A DNA stretch of 64,000 bases, taken from the NCBI GenBank assembly GCA_030998015.1, contig JARWMV010000252.1:434001-498000 (forward strand), written 5' to 3'. The notes under the pieces were generated by a model. That model had not been told where the DNA came from and ran no database searches. It worked only from the letters and a program-made list of their open reading frames with translations. Below, piece by piece: positions 24,759-35,524 of this stretch. The translations under genes were made by a program, and so were the position numbers. Origin of the DNA: Ceratorhiza oryzae-sativae. Lineage: Eukaryota; Basidiomycota; Agaricomycetes; Cantharellales; Ceratobasidiaceae. The stretch's first letter is position 1. Each line of letters begins with the position of its first letter.

Positions 24759-25289
24759 CCCAGTTCAGGGCTTGGGTGGGTTCTCTACTGGGGCAATGCC
24801 ACGCTGCTCGACGTAGACTCTTGACCGTCTCGCAGTGCCAAATAGGACCTTCGGGTCCAACGGAGCTCCATAGAGCAATGTACCAGGCTTAGGAAATGTT
24901 ACGACTGACGGCTTCCAGAGCGTGGCATGTCGACTCGCACTGGCACACTTTTCCGGCTGCTGCATTTTTGTATTTGGTAAGTTACCATTATTCTTGTTGA
25001 ATCAAACTGTGTATTGTTTCTGTCAATGATTTATTCAAACCTGATTTAATGAGCCTGATTGGCCTTTTCGGTCATAATTGACGACCACCTTTATTATGCT
25101 GAGCCTCTTTCCTTTGCGTTCGATGCTCGTTTTGATGTGCTGGACTAACAATGCATTCTCTGCAGGTACCATGGTTATTACAATTACGTTTGCATAGCAA
25201 GTACAATGTCCAGCATGTACACACATACAGCATAAAAGCACAGTTCTCACAAAACACGATTCCTATAAGTACACGAATAAACAACAAGC

Positions 25290-27874
25290 TTAAGCAGATA
25301 TTGGAGATGAGAGTTCGGAGTTCTGCAAGATTTCTGCATAGGTCTCATATTTGACTATCTCAGTCAAAAGATGCTGCGCCTTCTTCTCCCAGTTGCTCAG
25401 AGCCTTTTGGGCTTGGACGCTTCCGGCTTTGTACTGTTACATGACACGTTCGGTCGGTCAGAGAGAATAAGGGTAGGGCAAGACATAACTTACCAAACTC
25501 ATCATTCGACCTCTTAGCTCCCCGTGTTCTGCAAACTCCTGATTGCACATATCGACCTGACGCTTCCATGATGCCAGCTGAGCCTCGCATCCAGTTGGGA
25601 TTCTATTGTTGGCAAGCTCGGTGCAACCCAATCGTCGATCATCGCATTCTTGTACTTGCCACCGCTCACACTACTCTTATCATCGTCCTCGCTCACAGCG
25701 GCACCGTTCCATCCATACTCGAGGTTGCTGACTCCGTCTGGCAGAGGCGCACGACTGTATCTGGCCGCATGGTAGTTGCATGCCCGAACCCAGGCGAGGA
25801 CCTCCGCGTCTGCTTCGCTGCTGGGTTTAGACTTGGATTTGAACCGGCCGTAAGAGCTCGGTGGAGCTGCTTGAACTTCGAACATGTGTGTTTCCCCTGT
25901 AGAGAGTGTCAGGCCGAAACTCCTGATTTTGGAGTTTCTGGGCGCAGGGACTTCTTGTGCTAGAGCGTGTAGAGCGAGAGTGCGCCTAATCGCCGACCAG
26001 GTCCTCCCTGTCATACCATCAGATAAGCGTAGGTGGTTGGTGCCGTCAATACTCACGTTGGGCGGCGGGGGGCTGTTCATGTCAAATATGCTGTTTCTCG
26101 CCGTAGCAATGACGCTCAGCCATCGCTTTGGTTTTGCGATCCGCCCAGATGTTGGTTTCATAGACTTCCACAACAACGGACCACTCTTTGCACACACCAA
26201 GTCGGGTTTGGTCAGATCGGTGTTGGTAGAAGAGGGCAAAGACGGGCTGGATGTAAGTCCCAGGATTTGGTGGAGAGATGACATTGAAGACGACACCCGC
26301 TACTCTAATTAGTACAAAGTTTATGTTTGGTTAATTTAATAACTTACGTGGCCAAAAACCGAAACAAAACTCGCGCCAGACGCAGAAGGTGGTCCTGTGG
26401 GTTGGGCATACGGACTTTCGCCGCGCAGCGAATGATAGAGCCTGGCACTACCTCGCTTGAGAAGACCGCTTCCAGCCTTGGATTGCGGAGAAATTGGCTG
26501 GTCATCTGGTTTAGGTTGGAGGATCGGCTTGTTGCGAACGTTGTGGTATATTGTCTAAAAGTAAGGTGAGCCCAAGCTCAGTATCCAACCGAGGCTGGCA
26601 CTCACCGAGAGTTCGCGGCCAACTTCCAACATCCACCGCTCTGAATCAGCTAAATCCAGCGAGTTTCGTTCACCGCGCTCTTCTGGGTGAGCTGGAACGA
26701 CCCAGCTATCGCGGTTGAATGGGATGCTCCCGAAACTGCTCAACCTATTGCGAGCCGCATTTGACGCTCGTCGTTCTAGTTTAGCGGAGTAGAGGCTTGG
26801 ATAGCGGAACGGGCGTAGTGGGACTCGGCTCGAGCTCTTGGATATCGGGAAGATACTCGGGGGCAGTGAGTTTCTCGTACGTCGCTGTAGATTCACTTGG
26901 GCATGCTTTTTCCAGCTGCAAGCGAATGGCTTCGATCGCATTGTCGACGAATCCGGTGCTCGTGATGTGTGCTTGGAGCTCGCTTGCTTGAAGGTCGGTA
27001 TTGAGAAGTATGATGGCAAACGTCACTACATGCACAATGTCTGCTCTCAAAAGCCGTTAGCCAGACGAACCCGGGGCTGGTGCACGTATTGCTTGCCTGT
27101 GTATCGCCAAATTGCGTAAGGGTTCTGTTCCATATACCGCTCGCTGAAGGACTCGAGGATCCTATCGATCTGCTGGGTTTCACCCTTGATGTATAGCTTT
27201 TGACATAATCGACTGGTAACTCATCAGGCAAGCCAAACCAAAAGCAGATGACAGCGCATACCGTATTGCTTCGTCGATGTTCACGCCCGTAAAATCAAAG
27301 TTGGCCATGTAATGATTCAAAGCATGCTGCCGTATTTCAGACCTGTCCTCGGGAGCGAACTGAGTAAGTTTGCAAAACAACGATCCAACAACACATACAC
27401 TCACGGTGATCCAAGCCACCCCACGAGCTTTTCTCGCTCGACAAAACTGGGATCCTCGTTCCACGCCCGTTCAGCAAACAACTTTGCGGCTTCTTCCCGA
27501 TCGGGTATAGTCGTCTGGGTGACGTCCTCTGCAGGCTGGGAGCGGCGGGAATGCTGCGAGGGGCGAGAGGAATCTGACTCTTGGTCGGCAGTGTAGAACG
27601 AGTCGGCTGAGAAGTTGGACGGTGGTTTCGCGCTCTGGTTGAGATCTGCAAGGGCGGTGAGATGAAAGCGAGCCAGGGCAGGGCGCGCGCTGGACGTACG
27701 TGAGGGTTTCGACTTGAGACGCCGCACGTTTGTCTGGTCGAGACGCAGCTCGCTGCTGGTGGCCAGCGCCTTGGTGGTGGGCTCGTAGACGGGGGAGCCG
27801 CGGGTGTCGGGGGGGAGAACAAGGCTCGTCTTGCTCGCATTGGAGCTGAGTGTCGACCTCATGAACCACGGCAT
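25290..27874 (-). CDS. Sec7-PH guanine nucleotide exchange factor for Arf
   Basis: Activates Arf GTPases at membranes. N-terminal Ser-rich region from MPWFMRSTLSSNASK, then the Sec7 domain: AAKLFAERAWNEDPSFVERE, RSEIRQHALNHYMANFDFTG, KLYIKGETQQIDRILESF with the catalytic Glu (KGETQQ), and TFAIILLNTDLQASEL. Downstream come RSSFGSIPFNRDSWVV-type linkers, a PH-like region (PLLWKSMKPTSGRIAKPKRW onward), DAEVLAWVRACNYHAARYSR, and a C-terminal coiled coil (ALSNWEKKAQHLLTEIVKYE), the layout of fungal Yel1/EFA6-like exchange factors. One Sec7 intron (27096-27041) appears to use a GC donor. The frame changes once near 25582-25594. Divergent from the RS-protein gene. Confidence 0.88.
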
Positions 27875-28031
27875 CGGGAAGAGACAAGGAGAATGGGCAA
27901 GGGCAGCAGATCGCTCTCGGGACCAGACTTATGAGGGGATCAAGGTCGAGGCTCATGCGGCCCGTTTCAGGCGCACACGAGGTCGTCGTCGACTTTCCAA
28001 ACGGCCGGCGCTCAACTCCTTGCCCCACACG

Positions 28032-28039
28032 TCACGTGA
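28032..28039. promoter_or_regulatory. TCACGTGA palindrome in divergent promoter
   Basis: Perfect palindrome in the 240-bp gap between the Sec7 GEF start (27874, minus) and the RS-protein start (28115, plus), so it could serve both. Confidence 0.5.
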
Positions 28040-28114
28040 CCCCAGGCCTCCTGGGCCGCACCCCCTCTGTCTCCAGGCCACCTCGCTCTGTTGTGCACGC
28101 ACCAGCCGTGTGCG

Positions 28115-29409
28115 ATGGCTTCTGGCTCGTCCCTCAACACCGTTGTCAACTCCCTCGTCAGGGCGTCCATGGGCGCATCCCTCGCCCCCACCGTCACCGA
28201 CGACGACCTCGACCGCCATGTCGCCGAGCTCATCCTCAAGGAGGCAAAGTCCAAGGCCGAAAAGTACGCGAAAGAGGGCATCCGCGCGTACCTCCCCCAA
28301 AAGTGAGCGGCTTCACCGTGCTTTTCTCCTCGTTGCTCATCTCCATCCCAGCTCCGAAAGCAACCTCCCGAAAGCCAACAAACGCTTCCTCCACTCGCTC
28401 GTCAAAAACGTGAACGACCACAACAAGGTCATTCTGCAGGCCCAGGCCGAATCGGCTGAGCAGATCAAAGAGGCACGGAGGCAGGAGGAAGCACGAGAGC
28501 GACGGAAGCGTGCAGAAGAGGCTGCAGCTGACCGCATGCGCAGGCTAATGGGGCAAGGTCGACGAGACGGTCGCACGTCTTGGAGAGACGATAATCGTGG
28601 CGGTGAAAGTTCAAGCTGGAGGGATCGGAGTCGGAGTCCACGTCGCAGCGACCGAGACAAGGACAGGGAACGAGGCTCGCGCAGGAGTGCAAGTCCACGA
28701 CGCAGACACAAGTCCTCTCGAGACGACGATCGACACGGCGAAAGAAAAAGACGACGAGAACAAAGCCCATCCGACGAGGATGATCGTTCGACCAAGCGCC
28801 ATTCACACCGTGATCGCTCGTCGAGGCGTGAACGCGAGGACAGGGAAAGCCGCCACGAACGCAAGGACAAGGAGAGCCGCCCGAGCGGAAAGACAAGGCA
28901 AGGCCAAGGAACGAGTCGACAGCGATCATGCAGCCGGAGACGGAGAGGATACGCCACGACCGTCTGGATCAACTCGCCAGACCTCAGCTGATCCCGAGTC
29001 TGCATCTCGCTCTCCCTCACCCGAGTACCCCTACCCTGATGAACCGCCCTCATACTCATCCAAGATGGACAAATACTTTTCCGCCGACTACGATCCACGT
29101 TTGGACGTTTCGCAGCCAACCGTCAACAAGACAGGACTGCTCGAAGGACCTCAGTGGGACGGGTGGGAAGGCATGCTGGAGCTCATGCGGGTTCGGGCTA
29201 TGGATAAAGAGGAGAAGAAACGGAGAGCAAGAGAGGACAAGGAAAAGAGCAAATTTGACAAGAAACGGGCAAAGGAGAAAGGCTCTACCTCCATTCCAGC
29301 AGCATCTTCTGTCTCCGTTTCAACGAGCGAGCTTGGATTGATGGATATAACTTATAAGAAACGAGGAGCTACAAAGGAGTGGGACTTGTGCAAAGAGACG
29401 CCTACCTAG
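28115..29409 (+). CDS. RS-rich nuclear protein, unknown function
   Basis: Exon 1 (28115-28302) gives MASGSSLNTVVNSLVRASMG, DDDLDRHVAELILKEA and YAKEGIRAYLP. A 49-nt intron follows, then ANKRFLHSLVKNVNDHNKVI, a charged coiled coil, and a long Arg-Ser/Arg-Asp region (RDRSRSPRRSDRDKDRER type) like that of splicing-associated proteins. The C-terminus is not RS-like: YSSKMDKYFSADYDPRLD, then WDGWEGMLELMRVRAMDKEE, a basic coil, and GLMDITYKKRGATKEWDL. The frame must change once inside the RS region, best explained by one extra C near 28879-28883. Nuclear, RNA-processing role is inferred from composition. I do not recall the family name for the YDPRLD...WEGMLELMR module. Confidence 0.72.
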
Positions 29410-29516
29410 CTTGGCTGGCAATTGTGTATTCGGTACTGCACTTGTATAATTAGATGGCTTCCGGCAGTCCTGGTTAAAATAGAGGCGTTTATTAATTATA
29501 TATTTGCGATGGTGTA

Positions 29517-30987
29517 CTAGGCCTCTTCGACTTCTTCATGCAGTTCATCGTCCTCATCGTCCTCATCAACGTCTATCCCTTGAGCCATGGCCTTCTCCTT
29601 GGTCCTCGGTTCTCCTTGACTGGGCCCATTCAATGAGGTCTCCCAATATCGTTTTTTGGCCTATCAAGATCCGTCAGCTTGCTGCTTCAACGAGGACTTT
29701 GCATGCAGACCTTCAAGATAATACCCAATCATTTCCAAGACCTCCTTCCTCACCCCTTCCACCCCTTATCGATTTCAGGTAAGCGTTGTAACCGCTGCCG
29801 TGTGAGACCGATAATCGTCTCTGCAGCTTCGAGCTCGATTTCCCAGTCCTCTCCCTCCCCGCCATACATCTGTATCACTTTAGCTACCACTGCATCCCAC
29901 AACTCATCTGCCCTCTTTCCCTTTCGTCCAATTTCGACCATAGTCCCACCGGCGGAATCGGAAGAGGCAAGCGAGAGGATAATCGTGTCATCCGGATTAG
30001 CAGGAATGGCAAAACCGTATCCAAGGATCAGCTCGGAATTCGGTTTAGGCCCATAGTTGTTGAAGCACTCGGAGCCCTGTGGGGTTGGGTAATGTAAGAT
30101 TAAGTCAAGAGTGTCTCGGCCGCCGATTGAGGAGATCCAGGAAACGGGCGTGGCGCGCTTATGGTTCAGACTATCGATACCCGGTAAGAGAACCTGATGG
30201 GACGTTTCAGGTGATGCGTTTGTCGGGACTGGGGAGAGGAGTGTCGAGGGGAATGCACGCGATGAGAGGTACGTTGCTGAGGCTAGGTACAGATCCCTAT
30301 GTTATGGGCGCTCAAGAGTGGAGGTCGATATTGCAAGTAGACCCGTACCATGTAAATGCTGCTCCTAGGTCAGCGTCGACCAAACTCAAAGCTTCCGAAC
30401 ACGTCCTCCATTCCGCCTCCCATTCTCTACGTCTCTGAAGCGTTGCCGGGTACAGATTCGAGCCCTCGAGTAGTTTGAATTCGGTTTGGGAGAAGTAGAG
30501 AGGTGTGAGAAGCTTGGATGGTTCCGGGAGTGTGGAGAAATACGGGAGGTGTTTGAGGGTGGAAGGTAGTGGGCTACTCTCGTGTCAGGTCGACTCGTGT
30601 GCCATAGCTATTCTTGAACACAATCACCTATCAGGTTTGACGTTTGACCAAATGAAATGAAGGGCAATGTATAGGCACACAATTTGTCGCTCATTCCAGC
30701 CACCCATCTTGTTTGAGATATCAGGGAGCACTGAATTGATCGCGGCTTTAGATAGAGGCGCGGTGATGGCAACATCGAAAGGACAAGATAGAACCTTCGT
30801 ATTGGGAGGAATGTTGGATTTGGCGCATACACTATGTCCGCTTGGGGCTTCATACGTGAGTCTATTTGTGAAATTGAGAAAGAATTTGGAGGTGCTCACT
30901 TGGGACGAACTCGAGAGCCGGGTGAAGATACACCTGGCTGTCCGTCGCCCATTTCCGGAAATTTGCTATGACTTGGGGCTCGGTCAT
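29517..30987 (-). CDS. SET-domain lysine methyltransferase (Rubisco-LSMT / SETD6 / RKM type)
   Basis: S-adenosylmethionine-dependent protein lysine methyltransferase of the split-SET class. The start MTEPQVIANFRKWATDSQVY is followed by a segment containing APSGHSVCAKSNIPPNTKV. Then come a helical insert (NERQIVCLYIALHFIW and PYFSTLPEP), DSLNHKRATPVSWI, and NNYGPKPNSELILGYGF. NH...W and NYGxKxNxEL...YGF are the conserved substrate and AdoMet motifs. The C-terminal domain includes WDAVVAKVIQMYGGEGEDW and AETIIGLTRQRLQRL, and the end is very acidic (DVDEDDEDDELHEEVEEA). Short introns; ends convergent with the RS-protein gene (107 bp apart). Confidence 0.88.
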
Positions 30988-31405
30988 GGCAAATATACTC
31001 GTGGACAGTCGGGATGATTGTTGGTTGCGCAACGTTTGATTTTCATGCTGCCTCACAGGCATCAATAAGGGTCAATAAACCGCGCGGTGCTGGTGCAACC
31101 ACGACCGAAAATCACTAGGCCAGCAAAAATAGTCTAGAACTATTCTTTACTTGCCAGCGTCCACTAAATTTATATCGTGGAGCCAACGTACTGGTTTATT
31201 CTATTCTACCGCGACATTCCCCTGGTCACGTTTGCGCTTTACGCAATCCTTACGCCCCTGCACTTTCGAGCACACAAAGGGCCCGGTGACTCCCATCACA
31301 TCTGAAGAGATAGTGACATATTGGCAACTTGACGCCGAGTGTTATCTGCGGTCTTGACATATACGGAAAGTGTCTTCTCCTGGGTGATACAAAACCACGC
31401 GTACG
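30988..31405. other. Intergenic (divergent)
   Basis: Separates the SET gene start (minus) from the next plus-strand gene. Nothing recognised. Confidence 0.4.
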
Positions 31406-32127
31406 ATGAGCTCTGATTCGTCCTTACTTCCTGGGTTCAACCTTGGACTTTCACCCAACTTCCTCGGGGCCTTGTCCACACTACCCAGGACTACACCACC
31501 AACCATGTCTAATGTTCTGCCTACTTTGAGCACGCAGACAACGTTTCATACTTCAACAAGCCCGGCTCCTACATTGATGGACTCCAACCACCCCTCGATC
31601 GATCTGACCGGCTCCACGCTTTCGGGAATGACGTCGACAGCCGTGTCTTCTGTGGATGAATTCAAGCAAAATACGTCCCTCGTGGTGAATGCGTATATAC
31701 CACGGGTTCAAGAATTGGCTAGGTCCATCTTGCAAGATTTGTAGGTGGTTGGCATTTGAGTGGTTTGGAATCCGTCTGATTTTCCGTAGGGCAAGGTCGT
31801 ACGAAACTGAGAGCCCTTCGGCACAAGCTGCTTGTAAGTCCGTCCAGCAGTTAGAGTCCCTACAGCATCTGAGATTACCGCCAGCAAACATTGTGCACCT
31901 CAAAGCTAGTTTGATGGAACTACATTCTATTCTCCGCCAGTCGGGAATTGGTTCTCTTCCCATGACAGTTGCAAGAGATGGGTCCGCTTCAATAGGCACG
32001 TTAACTGTGGATGAAGCAACGGCCAACGTTAGCGCAGCGTACAATCGCGCATCGCAATGCCGAGGAGAACGCAACCATAGTTCAAAATATATTAGAACAA
32101 GAGTTGCCAACGCGGCGTACATTGTAA
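31406..32127 (+). CDS. Hypothetical helical protein
   Basis: The first exon (31406-31740) opens MSSDSSLLPGFNLGLSPNF, a Ser/Thr/Pro-rich N-terminus, then the helical segment VDEFKQNTSLVVNAYIPRVQ and ELARSILQDL. A GT-AG intron (about 31741-31789) joins in phase to ARSYETESPSAQAACKSVQQ, LESLQHLRLPPANIVHLKAS and LMELHSILRQSGIGSLPM. The natural end looks like NAEENATIVQNILEQELPTR, but it lies one base out of frame (shift near 32041-32060), with a stop at 32125-32127. In the unshifted frame the ORF runs to 32246 with less protein-like sequence. I do not recognise the family; the helices suggest a small subunit of a complex. Confidence 0.5.
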
Positions 32128-32584
32128 TATTAGTGAGTTGCATGGACTTGATGTCGCGTACGTCAGTGTATACAAATGAACTCGCCTTCTGGCCATCGTG
32201 CGACGCCAACGGGAGTCCTCACTTATTCAAACTTTCGCCCAACTGAATGGTGTAGTGATCCTCTATTAGAACCGTATTGAAATCCTTAAAAATCGTCGAT
32301 ACTTGAGGGCGCCCACTGCATACATTTCCCAGCTGGGGTGAGGAACATCTGTACTTAATACGGCAGATTCTCCATTGCTTCTAGCTCCGGGACTGGGTTC
32401 CTGGCGGACCCCACTCAGCCGATTGGATCCGGGTTGCGAACTTCGATCCTTCTTGCCATAAAATTCTCCGGACGCATGTACATATGGAACGCTGCCCACT
32501 CGGTTATAGTACGATGAGGAGAGCAAGAAGTCGGGTATATAATGGTTCATGATGCTACTTTCAGCGATGCACAGTGTTTTCACC
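32128..32584. other. Intergenic upstream of GH88 gene
   Basis: Holds the GH88 promoter with a TATA box at 32536-32542; nothing else recognised. Confidence 0.45.
32536..32542 (+). promoter_or_regulatory. TATA box of the GH88 gene
   Basis: TATATAA, 43-49 nt before the ATG at 32585. It sits only 7 nt before the in-frame ATG at 32549, which argues for the start at 32585. Confidence 0.55.
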
Positions 32585-34371
32585 ATGCAGTTCCTTGCCC
32601 TGCTCGCCACCGCAAGCCTTTTCCCTTTGGCGCTTACCACGGCGCCTACTTATTCCGACTCTATATTCTCCCCGTATATTGCCCAGAAATACTCCCGTGT
32701 CGCATCGGCTTATCGTTCTGGACAATACCCACACACTGCCCCGAACGGTGTATGGAGTTGGAGTGGAGCAGATTGGTGGTCAAGTGGATTCTTCCCTGGC
32801 TCGTTATACCTCTTGAACGAACGCAGTAAACTGTGCCCTAAAAGCAAGAATCTCACTTCAGTCAACTGGCTTACCCTTGGCAGACATTGGAGGTGAGTGT
32901 TTATCTCGAGGCCCGCGACCGGCGTATATTAACTCAATTGCATATGCGACAGTGACTCGCTTGTACCTCTTCAATCGGGTAATGGCCAAGGTCACGACCA
33001 AGGCTTTTTATCCCTGCCCTATATAGAAGAGCTTAAAGTGCAAGTGTCATCCAGTTTCAAGAACCGTTTGGTTCGCAGCTTATTTATCGCAATTCAGAAA
33101 CCCAACCAACCTGAGTGCTACCACCGCGGTGAAGAAGTTCGCCAACATTCTGGCCGCCCGGTACAGTAGTGTGGTTGGGTGCACTCGCAGCTGGGACGGC
33201 GCTGCTCCTAATTTTTTAGTTATTATGGATAATATGATGAATCTCGAAGTACGTATCTAGTTTTTTTATGGGTTAGCAATCTAATTATTGTCCCAGCTGT
33301 TATTCAAAGCTGCAGAGCTCACCGGGAATCGAACCTTGATTGACATTGCAATTAGGCATGCGGACAAGACCATCGAGAACCACATCCGCCCAGATGGTAT
33401 GAGTCCCTACTTTGTCTTTGATTTTACGATGTTGATCGATTTAGGCACCTCATACCATGTGGTTGATTACAACGAAACCGATGGGTCTGTTATTAAGAAA
33501 TACACCGCACAAGGATATGCGGATAACAGGTAGACATTATTGTGTCCCTTAGCTTGTCATTTTTGTCTAATCCATTTTACAGCACATGGTCTCGAGGTAT
33601 GGATAGAAATATCACACGTAGCGAATTGTTGAACGAAACGATATCATATAGGCCAAGCTTGGGGAATATACGGGTTTGCTAAGAGTAGGTAGTTTGATTG
33701 GGACACAGCATACAGATCTGATACTATTGCTTCAACCCAGTGTTCAACTTGACGACTCAGCCCCAATACCTGAATGTCTCTCGGCAAATGGCAAAGGTGT
33801 TCCTATCTCGTCTCCCCGAAGACGGCGTTCCTCCTTGGTGAGACTTAAACTCTGCGATCTCGGCTCCGTCCTGATCTGGAAGTTAGGGATTTCGACGCAC
33901 CAAGCTCAAACCGCCCAGCAGATACCTCTGCTGCTACAATTACCGCCGAGGGACTCTTCATTCTATCTGCTGCCGAAACGCATGTAAGTTGTAAGAGGTG
34001 ATTTATTTATATGTGCTCTGATAGCACATCTGGTAAACCAGTTGGGCAACAGTACTGGAGCGGCGTACTACAACGAAAAAGCAGTCAAGGTTTTTGGCTA
34101 TATTTTTGCTTATAATTTTACTTTCTTACCAAACCTACTGTAGCTACTGGTCGACAACTTCAAGTTCGCCTTTAAGCCAACCTGGGATAGCATCCTGAGC
34201 AATGGAACTTCGAATAATCCACAGAATAACAGGAACACAGGGCTCGTTTATGGCGATTACTACGGTCTGCAGGTCTGTAACGATTTCTCTGGGTTCGGCT
34301 GGGTTATACATATTGACTGGTGTTTACAGGCTGGAAACACTATGCTAAAACTTGGCCTTGCGTCTTGCTGA
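32585..34371 (+). CDS. Secreted glycoside hydrolase family 88 (unsaturated glucuronyl/galacturonyl hydrolase)
   Basis: Family 88 enzymes remove unsaturated uronic acids left by polysaccharide lyases, for example from pectin or glucuronan. Signal peptide MQFLALLATASLFPLALTTA, then WSWSGADWWSSGFFPGSLYL, GNGQGHDQGFLSLPY (family HDxGF), TRSWDGAAPNFLVIMDNMMN (catalytic Asp region), IRPDGTSYHVVDYN across an intron, RGQAWGIYGFA, PPWDFDAP across an intron, DTSAATITAEGLFILSAAE, and NNTGLVYGDYYGLQ-like ending before LKLGLASC. About eight introns. An apparent stop after PPW is intronic: the GT donor at 33838 and the AG before GATTTCGACG restore the classic WDFDAP motif. Likely extracellular, plant-wall directed. 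Confidence 0.92.
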
Positions 34372-34493
34372 TCACCAGTTACTTTTCGTTGAACTTATAT
34401 GTAAATAGTAAGCTTTGGGTATGAAAAAAAGGACATTTTCCCTCTTCTGTAAACACCCACCTGCATACAGCCTGAGGGTGGTTCCACCTCCGT

Positions 34494-34501
34494 GCACGTG
34501 A
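34494..34501. promoter_or_regulatory. GCACGTGA site upstream of FHIT
   Basis: CACGTG core with one flank mismatch, about 75 bp before the FHIT start. Confidence 0.35.
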
Positions 34502-34574
34502 CCAGAAGCTGGTTTTGGCAAAGAAACATGCTGGGCTAAATGTCGCACCGCGACATCTTCGCCTGACACAAGAA

Positions 34575-35216
34575 ATGACTTCCCGCCTTTTTTCTGTGTT
34601 TGATGTCACCAAACAAGTATTTATCCAGAACCGGCTGAGCTTTGGAATCGTCAATCTTAAACCTATCGTACCAGGGCGTAGGTGTACATTCCTCGGCTAG
34701 CTGTCCGCAAAACCAAGCAAACCTATCGTTTTCTTGTCTTTTTATCCTAGATGTACTGGTCGTTCCTAATCGAGTGGCAGCTCGTTTGGCCGACTTGTCT
34801 TCCGACGAGGTCGCAGATCTGTTTTGCACTGTCCAACAAGTCGGGGCGGTCGTTCAAAAGGCATACAACGCGGGGGGTTTAACCATTGCATGTCAGGTGT
34901 GGGGTATTCTCAGGTTATTTAAAATTATAATGCTGAATAGACTTTGACAAAGGACGGCGCTGCAGCTGGGCAATCTGTTCCCCACGTACATGTGCACATC
35001 TTGCCTCGCCGTTTTACCGATTTTGGTGGGAACAATGACCAGGTTTATCCGATCCTGGAGGAGGCTGAAGGCAAACTACCCAACCAATTGCGCTCGGTGA
35101 GCGAAGGGACAAGAGTGCCTGAGCCGATCAAAGTGGACGACGAAGGCCGCACCCCTCGTACGGCTGACGACATGGAAAAGGAGGCCGTTTGGTTGCGCAG
35201 CCTTTTCTCCAGCTGA
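34575..35216 (+). CDS. FHIT-type diadenosine polyphosphate hydrolase (HIT family)
   Basis: Cleaves Ap3A/Ap4A-type dinucleotides. Exon 1 starts at 34575 (MTSRLFSVFDVTKQVFIQN) and runs to GIVNLKPIVPGH, where a 73-nt intron (34678-34750) splits the His codon. It continues VLVVPNRVAARLADLSSDEV and NAGGLTIACQ. A second intron (34897-34940) leads to KDGAAAGQSVPHVHVHILPR. HVHVHI is the histidine triad with the catalytic His. The C-terminus is charged and ends WLRSLFSS, longer than the bare HIT fold as in other fungal FHIT proteins. Substrate and localisation are inferred from family. Confidence 0.93.
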
Positions 35217-35524
35217 TGTACGGATCTTTGCTCTCACGGCGATCTTTTGTTATTTACCTTGGCGTTCGCTTGACGTTTGGTGCGTCTCATCAAAACACGA
35301 TGCAGCACTGCTTTGGACTTCTAATCCTCCTCGAGGCAGCAGTCGAGGTTGTTGCAATAATGTTTAGTGCCCTCAATCCCCTATCACGTGGCCAAGTGTT
35401 TGCGGAGACCCTACACGTGCCAAAGGCATGTAACCCGCGTGTCCAATGCATATATATTATCCCTGGTCGCCCGCTGGGTGATCGCAAACATCTCTATCTC
35501 CCTTCTTCTGCCCTCGACGCCATT
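35217..35524. promoter_or_regulatory. Promoter region of the 35525 gene
   Basis: Contains a TCACGTGG site (35384-35391), CACGTG near 35415 and a TATATATT box (35451-35458), which lies 67-74 nt before the chosen ATG. The reading frame is open across this stretch, but these elements favour a start at 35525. Confidence 0.4.

Larger units (their letters stand above)
24560..25289. other. Intergenic with an orphan promoter-like site
   Basis: No gene assembled. A TCACGTGA palindrome (24727-24734) and a TATATAAA box (24751-24758) lie 16 bp apart. A 66-codon open stretch on the minus strand (24965-24765) reaches up to this box; no family recognised. Confidence 0.4.

Noticed and set aside
27471..28028. 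Longer N-terminus for the Sec7 GEF from a minus-strand frame of 185 codons
   Set aside because: It is in a different frame from the Sec7 exons and overlaps the promoter; no splice site links it.
27804..28114. Extension of the RS-protein frame upstream to 27804
   Set aside because: It overlaps the Sec7 GEF start on the other strand and the divergent promoter; the sequence before MASGSS is not protein-like.
33790..33890. In-frame stop and frame shift in the GH88 gene after PPW
   Set aside because: A GT-AG intron removes both and restores the family WDFDAP motif, so the gene is intact.
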